From: Streptomyces sp.
GTDB lineage: Bacteria > Actinomycetota > Actinomycetes > Streptomycetales > Streptomycetaceae
Direction: 5' to 3'
Length of the DNA stretch: 62,532 nt
NCBI RefSeq assembly: GCF_019510245.1
Contig: NZ_JAEKKT010000145.1
Location: 1-62,532 of the forward strand
Below the pieces are notes generated by a model. It did not search any database and had not been told where the DNA came from. It saw nothing but the letters and a program-made list of their open reading frames with translations. The position numbers and the translations under genes are program-made. Positions 41,104-49,045 of this stretch are shown piece by piece. Within the stretch, counting starts at the first letter, position 1; every line of letters begins with the position of its first letter.

Positions 41104-41510
41104 GGGGGCAACGGCCGGTCGTTCGGCTGCCGGTGCGTCGGGGCTGGTCGCGCAGGTCCCCACGCCCCCGTGGAGCGCCGGACCGGGGGTCCGCCACAGT
41201 CTGGAACGTCGGTGCGATCGCCGTGCTGTGCGTGGTGTTCGGGGTGGTACTGGGGCTGGGGCACGCCGTGGTCGTCCGGCATCGCGCCGCCGGTGGTGCC
41301 GACATGGCCGCGCTCGCCGCGGCCGACCACTGGGCCGAGGGGACGGCGGCGGCCTGCGCCCGGGCCGACCGGGTGGCACGGGCGCAGGGTGCGCGGCTGA
41401 CGCGGTGCGTGATCGTCGGGGACGTCTCGGATGTCTCGGCGGTCTCGGGCGGGGACCCGTTCGCGGCAGAGGTCCGAGCCAGAGCCGGCCCCGCTACGAC
41501 GCGCCCCTGA
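41100..41510 (+). CDS. Rv3654c-like TadE-related protein
   Basis: A 136-residue protein. An Arg-rich N-terminus precedes DRGSATVWNVGAIAVLCVVF, a TadG/TadE-type helix, and RHRAAGGADMAALAAADHW, as in the Rv3654c family, which lies at the end of Tad clusters in actinobacteria. Two Cys (AACARAD, RCVIVG) may bond outside the membrane. The GTG at 41100 overlaps the stop of the TadE gene. The gene is the last of the Tad cluster. Confidence 0.82.
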   Translation: MRGQRPVVRLPVRRGWSRRSPRPRGAPDRGSATVWNVGAIAVLCVVFGVVLGLGHAVVVRHRAAGGADMAALAAADHWAEGTAAACARADRVARAQGARLTRCVIVGDVSDVSAVSGGDPFAAEVRARAGPATTRP

Positions 41511-41586
41511 CAACGCGCCCCCGACAACGCGTCCCAAAGGGGCTCGGGACTGCGCGACCAGCCCCCACCGGCCCGCAGCCGAACGA

Positions 41587-43983
41587 CTACCCCGTCGGCG
41601 CCCCTTTCAGCAGCACCGTGAGGAGTCGCACCGCCCCCCGCTTGTGCAACGGCTCGTTCCCGTTGCCGCACTTGGGCGACTGGATGCAGGACGGGCACCC
41701 GGCCTCGCACTCGCACGCGGCGATCGCCTCCCGCGTCGCCGTCAGCCACGTGCGGGCCGTGTGGAAGGCGCGTCCCGCGAAGCCGGCGCCGCCGGGGTGG
41801 CCGTCGTAGACGAAGACGGTCGGCAGGAGCGTGTCGGGATGCAGCGGGATCGAGACGCCGCCGATGTCCCAGCGGTCGCAGGTCGCGAAGAGCGGGAGCA
41901 GACCGATGGAGGCGTGCTCGGCGGCGTGCAGGGCGCCGCCGAGGATCTCGGGGGCGATCCGGGCCTCGTCGAGCTGGTCCTCGGTGACGGTCCACCAGAC
42001 CGCGCGGGTGCGCAGCGTACGCGGAGGGAGGTCGAGCTTCGTCTCGCCCAGTACCTCGCCGGTGATGAGCCGGCGGCGCAGGAAGGAGACCACCTGGTTG
42101 GTGACCTCGACGGAGCCGTAGCAGAGGCGGCCGTCGCCCCAGGGGATCTCGGTGTCGGTCTCCAGGACGGAGATGGCCGTGGTGTCGCGGGCGACCGTGG
42201 AGTACGGCGGCTCGGCCTGCTCGACCAGGGCCACCGAGTCCTCCAGGTCGAGGGAGCGGACGAGGTAGGTGCGGCCCTGGTGGAGGTGGACCGCGCCCTC
42301 GTGGACCGTGGAGTGGGCGGCGCTCGCGTCCACCGTGCCGAGCAGGCGTCCCGTGCCCGCCTCGACGACCTGCACCGGGCGGCCGCCCTCGCCACGGATG
42401 TCGGTCAGGTCGGCGGCCCGCTCCCGGCGGGTCCAGTGCCAGGCCTTCGTCCGGCGGCGCAGCAGCTTCGCGGCCTCCAGCTGCGGCAGCAGTTCCTTGC
42501 AGGCGGGGCCGAAGAGGGCGAGGTCGTCGTCGGTGAGCGGGATCTCGGCCGCGGCGGCGCACAGGTGCGGGGCGAGGACGTACGGGTTGTCGGGGTCGAG
42601 GACGGTCGATTCCACCGGTTGGTCGAACAGGGCCTCGGGATGATGGACGAGGAAGGTGTCCAGCGGGTCGTCGCGGGCGACCAGGACCGCGAGGGCACCC
42701 TGCCCGGTGCGCCCGGCGCGACCCGCCTGCTGCCACACAGAAGCCCTCGTACCGGGGTATCCGGCGATCAGTACGGCGTCCAGCCCGGAGACGTCCACAC
42801 CCAGCTCCAGGGCCGTTGTGGCGGCAAGTCCGAGGAGCTCCCCGGAGTGCAGCGCGCGTTCCAGGGCGCGCCGCTCCTCGGGGAGGTAGCCGCCGCGGTA
42901 GGCCGCGACACGCCGGGCCAGGGAACGGTCCACCTCGGCCAGCCGTTCCTGGGTGATGACGGAGATCAGCTCCGCGCCGCGTCTGGACCGCACGAAGGCG
43001 ACCGAGCGCACGCCCTGCACGGCGAGGTCGGTCAGCAGGTCGGCGGTCTCGGCGGTCGCGGTGCGGCGGACCGGGGCGCCCTTCTCGCCGTGCAGCTCGG
43101 TCAGCGGCGGCTCCCAGAGGGCGAAGACCAGCTCGCCGCGTGGGGATGCGTCGTCGGCGATCTCCACGACCGGCAGGCCGGTGAGGCGGCCGGCGGCCAC
43201 GGCCGGCTCGGCGGCGGTCGCGGAGGCCAGCAGGAAGACCGGGGAGGCGCCGTAGCGGGCGCACAGGCGGCGCAGCCGGCGCAGCACCTGGGCGACGTGC
43301 GAGCCGAAGACGCCCCGGTAGGTGTGGCACTCGTCCACGACGACGTACTTCAGCGACTTCAGGAAGGCGGACCAGCGGGCGTGCCCGGGCAGGATCCCGC
43401 GATGCAGCATGTCGGGGTTGGTGAGCACGTAGTTGGCGTACTGGCGGATCCACTCCCGTTCCTCGTACGGGGTGTCGCCGTCGTACACCGCGGGGCGCAC
43501 CGAGTTTCCCAGCGGTTGTGAAAGTTCCTTCACGGCACGGCACTGGTCGGCCGCCAGCGCCTTGGTGGGCGCCAGGTAGAGGGCGGTTGCGCCGCGGCCG
43601 TTGGCGGCCTCGGAGCCCTCCAGCAGGGTGGACAGGACCGGTACGAGGTAGGCCAGGGACTTGCCGGAGGCGGTGCCGGTGGCCACCACCACCGAGTCGC
43701 CGTCCAGGGCGTGCTCGGCGGCCAGCGCCTGGTGCTCCCAGGGATGCTCGATGCCGCACTCCTGCACGGCCGCGACGACCTCCGAACGAATCCGGTCAGG
43801 CCAGACGGCATGCCGACCCGCACGCGGGGGCAAGTGCTCCGTATGAGTGATGCGCGAAGCCCGGCTCGGCCCGGAGGCGAGCCGGTCCAGGACCGTGCCC
43901 GGAGAGAAGCCGGACACGGCCGGAACCGGCGGTCGATCGGATCGGTGATTTATGGCCATCGGGACCGAGTGTGTCACTGGCAT
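41587..43983 (-). CDS. DEAD/DEAH-box helicase, MrfA-like (DUF1998)
   Basis: A 798-residue superfamily 2 helicase. Walker A is ATGTASGKSLAYL, motif II is VVVDECHTYRG, motif III is LLASATA, and motif VI is QQAGRAGRTGQGA. The C-terminal DUF1998-type region ends in a four-Cys cluster CECEAGCPSCIQSPKCG. Bacillus MrfA of this family repairs mitomycin adducts. The ATG at 43983 (MPVTHSVPMAINHR) is used. An ATG at 44039 opens MAFNHL in another frame; if one base were added near 44020 it would join this frame, so the N-terminus may be longer in relatives. It is divergent from bldG. Confidence 0.93.
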   Translation of the reverse strand: MPVTHSVPMAINHRSDRPPVPAVSGFSPGTVLDRLASGPSRASRITHTEHLPPRAGRHAVWPDRIRSEVVAAVQECGIEHPWEHQALAAEHALDGDSVVVATGTASGKSLAYLVPVLSTLLEGSEAANGRGATALYLAPTKALAADQCRAVKELSQPLGNSVRPAVYDGDTPYEEREWIRQYANYVLTNPDMLHRGILPGHARWSAFLKSLKYVVVDECHTYRGVFGSHVAQVLRRLRRLCARYGASPVFLLASATAAEPAVAAGRLTGLPVVEIADDASPRGELVFALWEPPLTELHGEKGAPVRRTATAETADLLTDLAVQGVRSVAFVRSRRGAELISVITQERLAEVDRSLARRVAAYRGGYLPEERRALERALHSGELLGLAATTALELGVDVSGLDAVLIAGYPGTRASVWQQAGRAGRTGQGALAVLVARDDPLDTFLVHHPEALFDQPVESTVLDPDNPYVLAPHLCAAAAEIPLTDDDLALFGPACKELLPQLEAAKLLRRRTKAWHWTRRERAADLTDIRGEGGRPVQVVEAGTGRLLGTVDASAAHSTVHEGAVHLHQGRTYLVRSLDLEDSVALVEQAEPPYSTVARDTTAISVLETDTEIPWGDGRLCYGSVEVTNQVVSFLRRRLITGEVLGETKLDLPPRTLRTRAVWWTVTEDQLDEARIAPEILGGALHAAEHASIGLLPLFATCDRWDIGGVSIPLHPDTLLPTVFVYDGHPGGAGFAGRAFHTARTWLTATREAIAACECEAGCPSCIQSPKCGNGNEPLHKRGAVRLLTVLLKGAPTG

Positions 43984-44121
43984 GACGGACAATGGGGCCA
44001 AGGCGTCGTGCACGCCTGCCGTAAGTGATTGAATGCCATTGCGGCTGGCGAACCGTCCCGGGGGCCGCAAGCCGAGGTGTCCCGAGGGGCGACCGCTCGA
44101 TAGCAAGGTGCTGGAGGATCC

Positions 44122-44463
44122 GTGGACCTGTCCCTGTCGACTCGTACAGTCGGCGATCGTACGGTCGTCGAGGTCGGTGGCGAAATCGACGTATATACCG
44201 CGCCCAAGCTGCGCGAGCAGCTGGTCGAGCTGGTGAACGACGGGAATTTCCACCTCGTCGTCGACATGGAGGGCGTGGACTTCCTCGACTCCACCGGGCT
44301 CGGCGTGCTGGTCGGCGGCCTGAAGCGGGTGCGTGCCCACGAGGGCTCGCTGCGCTTGGTGTGCAACCAGGAGCGCATTCTGAAGATCTTCCGTATCACC
44401 GGCCTCACCAAGGTGTTCCCGATCCACACCTCGGTCGAGGAAGCGGTGGCGGCCACCGACTGA
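44122..44463 (+). CDS. bldG: BldG, anti-anti-sigma factor
   Basis: A 113-residue STAS-domain protein. The phosphorylation site is Ser57 in VDFLDSTGLGVLVGG. BldG is essential for aerial mycelium formation and antibiotic production in S. coelicolor and is controlled by phosphorylation. The GTG at 44122 has GGAGG five bases upstream. The anti-sigma partner gene lies 249 bases downstream on the same strand, as in S. coelicolor. Confidence 0.97.
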   Translation: MDLSLSTRTVGDRTVVEVGGEIDVYTAPKLREQLVELVNDGNFHLVVDMEGVDFLDSTGLGVLVGGLKRVRAHEGSLRLVCNQERILKIFRITGLTKVFPIHTSVEEAVAATD

Positions 44464-44712
44464 CCCCGGGCCGGCCGACGTACCACGGACCGCCGATCGG
44501 TCCGTGCCGTCCGGCCGGCCCTCGGCACGGGCCCGTACGCGCCATGCGCCGTACGGACGTCCGTGCCGACCCCCGCCCGTTCGGGCCCGCGTGCCCGTTC
44601 CGGCAGCCGTGCTCGGGCCGCAGTGCCCGCGGCGGAAGCAATTCATCGGGGGGCTCCGGGTTCTTCGGCGGCCCGGCCCCCCACCGCACGCCCGTAGTTC
44701 CGAGGGGGACGT

Positions 44713-45147
44713 ATGGCCACCGTTGAACTCCGCTTCAGCGCGCTGCCCGAGCACGTCCGCACCGCCCGGCTGGTGGCGGCGGCGGTGGCTCGCAGGGCCG
44801 GAGTGGACGAGGCCGTCCTGGACGAGGTCCGGCTGGCCGTCGGCGAGGCCTGTTCCCGTGCTGTGGGTCTGCACCAGGCCGCCGGCATCACCGAGCCGGT
44901 GCGGGTGGCGCTGACGGAGGAGGAGAAACAGTTCTCCATCGAGGTCGGCGACGAGGCACCCCATTCCGTTCCCGGCGACCGGGCATCCGGTGGCGCGGCG
45001 GACGCGGACGTGGAGGCCGAGGAGGACGAGATGGGGCTCGCGGTCATCAGTGGCCTCGTGGACGACGTGGAGGTCACGGCAGGGGAGCACGGCGGGCTGA
45101 TCCGCATGACCTGGCCGACGACCCCGCCCGGAGTCGCGCTCACCTGA
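44713..45147 (+). CDS. apgA: Anti-sigma factor partner of BldG (ApgA-like, GHKL fold)
   Basis: A 144-residue protein of the RsbW/SpoIIAB family. RFSALPEHVRTARLVAAAVA and DEVRLAVGEACSRAVGLHQAAG align with the N-box region, but the Asn normally found four residues after the Glu is Arg (E-A-C-S-R). The G1 block is VGDEAP, lacking the Asp-Gly pair. MGLAVISGLVDDVEV is the G2 helix. ATP binding and kinase activity may thus be weak. The ATG at 44713 has GAGGGGGA five bases upstream. A terminator follows. Confidence 0.9.
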   Translation: MATVELRFSALPEHVRTARLVAAAVARRAGVDEAVLDEVRLAVGEACSRAVGLHQAAGITEPVRVALTEEEKQFSIEVGDEAPHSVPGDRASGGAADADVEAEEDEMGLAVISGLVDDVEVTAGEHGGLIRMTWPTTPPGVALT

Positions 45148-45175
45148 GAGTCACCCACGCGTCACCCTGTACGTG

Positions 45176-45209
45176 TGCCGAAGGGCCCCCTGAGCGGGGC
45201 CCTTCGGCA
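45176..45209 (+). terminator. Terminator of the bldG operon
   Basis: A 14-bp stem, TGCCGAAGGGCCCC (45176-45189) and GGGGCCCTTCGGCA (45196-45209), loop of six bases. Confidence 0.85.
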
Positions 45210-45496
45210 TGTCCGCACGTCCGCGGCCCCGCGTCGCCCACGGCCGGTCGTACAGTGATCTCTTGCTATGGGTTTAGTGAATTCATTCACGATCAATCGG
45301 GCCATAATTCGATCAAGTAAACGCCGTCGTCAATGCTTTTGGGGCATTACCGCTTTCGGGTTCCCCGGCGTCCTCTCGATCATTTGCTGAAGAGCGCGAG
45401 AAGGCTAATTCCGTTTACCGTCCCCTGTTTAGATCACTCGCGGGTACCTAGAATCCGTCCACATCTTGAGCTCAGCCCAAGCGTCAAGGAGGACGA
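45210..45496 (+). promoter_or_regulatory. A/T-rich promoter region of the proton pyrophosphatase gene
   Basis: For Streptomyces the stretch 45265-45440 is unusually A/T-rich (for example GGTTTAGTGAATTCATTCAC). GTTTAG and TAGAAT (about 45428-45454) are 16 bases apart and could be a promoter; the TAGAAT lies about 50 bases upstream of the start. AAGGAGG precedes the ATG by four bases. Confidence 0.4.
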
Positions 45497-47908
45497 ATGG
45501 CGGGGCTTTCTACCCCTCATCAGGTGGGCCACCACCCCACAACTCTCGCAGCCGCAGTCCTGACCGACGACAACCGGGTCCTGGTGGCGGTCATCGCCGC
45601 CGTGGCGCTGGCCGCGCTCGTGGTCGCCTGGATCCTGGTACGCCAGGTGCTCGCGGCGGGCGAGGGCACCGACAGCATGAAGAAGATCGCGGCGGCGGTC
45701 CAGGAAGGCGCCAACGCCTATCTGGGCCGGCAGTTGCGCACCCTCGGCGTATTCGCCGTCGTGGTGTTCTTCCTGCTCCTGCTGCTGCCCGCGGACGACT
45801 GGAATCAGCGCGCCGGCCGATCGATCTTCTTCCTGATCGGCGCGGCCTTCTCGGCGACCACCGGTTATATCGGCATGTGGCTCGCCGTGCGCAGCAATGT
45901 GCGCGTGGCCGCGGCGGCCCGGGAGGCCACCCCGGCGGAAGGCGAACCGGAAAAGGATCTCACCGCCGTCTCGCACAAAGCCATGAAGATCGCTTTCCGC
46001 ACGGGCGGCGTCGTCGGCATGTTCACGGTGGGGCTCGGCCTGCTCGGCGCCTCCTGCGTGGTGCTGGTGTACGCGGCCGACGCGCCGAAGGTGCTCGAAG
46101 GCTTCGGCCTCGGTGCCGCCCTGATCGCCATGTTCATGCGTGTCGGCGGCGGCATCTTCACCAAGGCCGCCGACGTCGGCGCCGACCTGGTCGGAAAGGT
46201 CGAACAGGGCATTCCGGAGGACGACCCGCGCAATGCCGCGACCATCGCCGACAACGTGGGCGACAACGTCGGCGACTGCGCGGGCATGGCGGCCGACCTC
46301 TTCGAGTCGTACGCCGTGACCCTGGTCGCCGCGCTGATCCTCGGCAAGGCGGCCTTCGGCGACTCCGGACTGGCCTTCCCGCTCCTGGTACCGGCCATCG
46401 GTGTGCTCACCGCGATGGTCGGCATCTTCGCGGTCGCCCCGCGCCGCAGCGACCGCAGCGGCATGAGCGCCATCAACCGCGGCTTCTTCATCTCCGCGGT
46501 GATCTCGCTCGTGCTCGTCGCGGTCGCGGTCTTCGTCTACCTGCCGGGGAAGTACTCCGACCTCGACGGGATCGGTGACGCGGCCATCCGGGCCAAGGAC
46601 GGCGACCCGCGGATCCTCGCGCTCGTCGCGGTCGCCATCGGCATCCTGCTCGCGGCCGTCATCCAGCAGCTGACCGGCTACTTCACCGAGACCAACCGGC
46701 GTCCGGTCATGGACATCGGAAAGACCTCGCTGACCGGTCCGGCCACCGTGGTCCTCGCCGGCATCTCGGTCGGTCTCGAATCGGCCGTCTACACCGCTCT
46801 GCTGATCGGTCTCGGCGTCTACGGCGCGTTCCTGCTGGGCGGTACGTCGATCATGCTCGCGCTGTTCGCGGTGGCGCTGGCCGGCACCGGCCTGCTCACC
46901 ACGGTCGGCGTGATCGTCGCCATGGACACCTTCGGGCCGGTCTCCGACAACGCCCAGGGCATCGCCGAGATGTCCGGCGACGTCGAGGGCGCGGGCGCAC
47001 AGGTGCTCACCAACCTGGACGCCGTCGGCAACACCACCAAGGCCATCACCAAGGGCATCGCCATCGCCACCGCCGTCCTCGCGGCGTCGGCGCTCTTCGG
47101 GTCGTACCGGGACGCGATCACCACGAACGTGCAGGACGTGGGCGCGAAACTGAGCGGCGCCGGCTCCCCGTTGACCCTGTCCATGGACATCTCGCAGCCC
47201 AACAACCTCGTCGGCCTCATCGCCGGCGCGGCGGTCGTCTTCCTCTTCTCCGGACTCGCCATCAACGCCGTGTCGCGGTCGGCGGGTTCGGTGGTCTTCG
47301 AGGTGCGGCGGCAGTTCCGCGAGCACCCCGGGATCATGGACTACACGGAGACGCCCGAGTACGGCAAGGTCGTCGACATCTGCACCAAGGACGCCCTGCG
47401 CGAGCTGGCCACGCCGGGACTGCTCGCCGTGATGGCGCCCATCTTCATCGGGTTCACCCTCGGTGTCGGTGCCCTCGGTTCCTACCTCGCGGGCGCGATC
47501 GGCGCGGGCACCCTGATGGCCGTCTTCCTGGCCAACTCCGGTGGTGCCTGGGACAACGCCAAGAAGCTCGTCGAGGACGGGCACCACGGCGGCAAGGGCA
47601 GTGAGGCCCATGCCGCCACGGTCATCGGCGACACGGTCGGCGACCCCTTCAAGGACACCGCGGGCCCCGCGATCAACCCGCTGCTCAAGGTCATGAACCT
47701 GGTCTCGCTGCTCATCGCGCCCGCGGTGATCAAGTTCTCCTACGGCCATGACAAGAGCATCGGTGTCCGCATCCTGATCGCGGTCCTCGCGCTCCTCGTG
47801 ATCGTCGGAGCGGTGTACGTCTCCAAGCGGCGCGGCATCGCCGTCGGCGACGACGACGACAGTGCCGAACGGGTGGCCAAGTCGGCCGATCCCGCGGTGG
47901 TCTCGTAG
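45497..47908 (+). CDS. hppA: Membrane proton-translocating pyrophosphatase
   Basis: An 803-residue protein with about sixteen membrane helices. Catalytic loops: DVGADLVGKVEQGI, then IADNVGDNVGDCAGM, and near the end VIGDTVGDPFKDTAGPA (Mg-PPi binding Asp). The segment GNTTKAITKG has Lys at the position that marks K+-independent H+-PPases (Ala in K+-dependent ones). It pumps protons outward using pyrophosphate. Ending with a short acidic tail (GDDDDSAERV). A terminator hairpin follows at 47960-47995. Confidence 0.97.
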   Translation: MAGLSTPHQVGHHPTTLAAAVLTDDNRVLVAVIAAVALAALVVAWILVRQVLAAGEGTDSMKKIAAAVQEGANAYLGRQLRTLGVFAVVVFFLLLLLPADDWNQRAGRSIFFLIGAAFSATTGYIGMWLAVRSNVRVAAAAREATPAEGEPEKDLTAVSHKAMKIAFRTGGVVGMFTVGLGLLGASCVVLVYAADAPKVLEGFGLGAALIAMFMRVGGGIFTKAADVGADLVGKVEQGIPEDDPRNAATIADNVGDNVGDCAGMAADLFESYAVTLVAALILGKAAFGDSGLAFPLLVPAIGVLTAMVGIFAVAPRRSDRSGMSAINRGFFISAVISLVLVAVAVFVYLPGKYSDLDGIGDAAIRAKDGDPRILALVAVAIGILLAAVIQQLTGYFTETNRRPVMDIGKTSLTGPATVVLAGISVGLESAVYTALLIGLGVYGAFLLGGTSIMLALFAVALAGTGLLTTVGVIVAMDTFGPVSDNAQGIAEMSGDVEGAGAQVLTNLDAVGNTTKAITKGIAIATAVLAASALFGSYRDAITTNVQDVGAKLSGAGSPLTLSMDISQPNNLVGLIAGAAVVFLFSGLAINAVSRSAGSVVFEVRRQFREHPGIMDYTETPEYGKVVDICTKDALRELATPGLLAVMAPIFIGFTLGVGALGSYLAGAIGAGTLMAVFLANSGGAWDNAKKLVEDGHHGGKGSEAHAATVIGDTVGDPFKDTAGPAINPLLKVMNLVSLLIAPAVIKFSYGHDKSIGVRILIAVLALLVIVGAVYVSKRRGIAVGDDDDSAERVAKSADPAVVS

Positions 47909-47959
47909 GCGGTCTTACGACGCCCACCGGGGCGCTCGCGAGAGGTCCCGGCCAACGAG

Positions 47960-47995
47960 CGGGCGGATGGCGCGTGTTGTCGCGCCATCCGCCCG
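47960..47995 (+). terminator. Terminator of hppA
   Basis: A 15-bp perfect stem, CGGGCGGATGGCGCG (47960-47974) and its complement (47981-47995), loop TGTTGT, followed by TTTCGTGTT. Confidence 0.88.
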
Positions 47996-48206
47996 TTTCG
48001 TGTTCTCGGGCCCGTGCACGGCTCCCGGCCTTCGCACCCTGTGACCGATTTACGCGGTAAGCATGCTGTGTGCGCCGTTTCGTCGTGAGCCTTCTCTCCC
48101 CCGAGCAAAGCATCATAAAAACGGACTAAAAGGTGCCGATCGTGAGGGTCGCGGCCGTCCGCCGTGTAGATTCCGGGGGCCGAGAGCCATGGAAGGGACC
48201 GATCCG

Positions 48207-48833
48207 GTGAACAAGAAGCTCGCGGCCGCACTGTCCGGCGGTGCGGTACTGGCAGGGGCGCTGTCCGGGTGCAGCAGCGGCGACAAGGGCCCCGACCCGA
48301 AGCTGATCGCCTGGGCCAAGACCGTGTGCGACGCGGTACCGGCGCAGGACGCGAAGATCAAGGCGGCGAACGAGGCGATCTCCACGACCGCCTCGGACAC
48401 GACGAGTTCGGCCGCGACCATCCAGAAGACCGACTCCCAGGCCTTCCAGGACATGTCCGACGGCTACAAGGCGCTCGCCGCGGCCATCAGCAGCGCCGGC
48501 GCGCCCCCCGGGGTGGACGACGGCGCCAAGCGCCAGCAGAACGTCGTCACGACCCTCAACAGCCTCTCCGCGTCCTACGCCGACCTGAAGAAGAAGGTCG
48601 ACGCGCTCGACACCAAGAACCAGGCGAAGTTCGCCTCCGGGCTGCAGGACGTCGCCTCCCAGACGACGCAGCTGGAGGCGCAGAGCAAGAGCGGTACCGC
48701 GGCGCTGAACGCCCTGGAGCAGGGCGAGGTCAAGGACGCGATCGCCGAGCAGGCCAGCTGCAAGAAGGTCTCTTCGGCGCCGTCGTCCGGGGCGTCGGCT
48801 CCGGCGTCGTCGGCCTCGTCGACCGCGGGCTGA
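48207..48833 (+). CDS. Small secreted lipoprotein
   Basis: A 208-residue protein. The signal peptide (NKKLAAALSGGAVLAGALSGC) ends in a lipobox LSGC. The mature part is helical with even Ala/Ser/Lys/Asp content (DPKLIAWAKTVCDAVPAQDA, LNSLSASYADLKKKVDAL) and one later Cys pair candidate (QASCKKV). The Ser/Ala-rich end (PSSGASAPASSASS) is low complexity. The GTG at 48207 has AAGGGA eight bases upstream. Function unknown; conserved at this spot in Streptomyces as I recall. Confidence 0.8.
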   Translation: MNKKLAAALSGGAVLAGALSGCSSGDKGPDPKLIAWAKTVCDAVPAQDAKIKAANEAISTTASDTTSSAATIQKTDSQAFQDMSDGYKALAAAISSAGAPPGVDDGAKRQQNVVTTLNSLSASYADLKKKVDALDTKNQAKFASGLQDVASQTTQLEAQSKSGTAALNALEQGEVKDAIAEQASCKKVSSAPSSGASAPASSASSTAG

Positions 48834-49036
48834 GGCCGGGGCTGAATCTCGATGAGGCTGGGGCCGAGCCTCGATGGGCCGGGCCCGAGCCTCGACGGGG
48901 CCGGATCCGGGCCTGGGCGGGCCGGGGCCGGGCCTCGGGGGCCGAAGCCGGGGCCGGGGCGGGGTCCGTGCGCCGGGCGGAGTCCGTTCCCGTGGCCGTG
49001 TGCTGAGCCCGTGTTCGGGCCCGGCCGCGGGCCACA
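48834..49036. repeat. GC-rich direct-repeat spacer
   Basis: The gap has repeats such as GGGCCGAGCCTCGATGGG and GGCCCGAGCCTCGACGGG, then GGGGCCGGGCCTCGGGGGCC. Several copies of GAGCCTCGA and GCCTCGG occur. No gene is seen. Confidence 0.5.
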
Positions 49037-49045
49037 ATGGAGGGC

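Noticed and set aside
44464..44712. Possible gene between bldG and its partner
   Set aside because: No frame with a start signal or normal composition; only GC-rich inverted words are seen.
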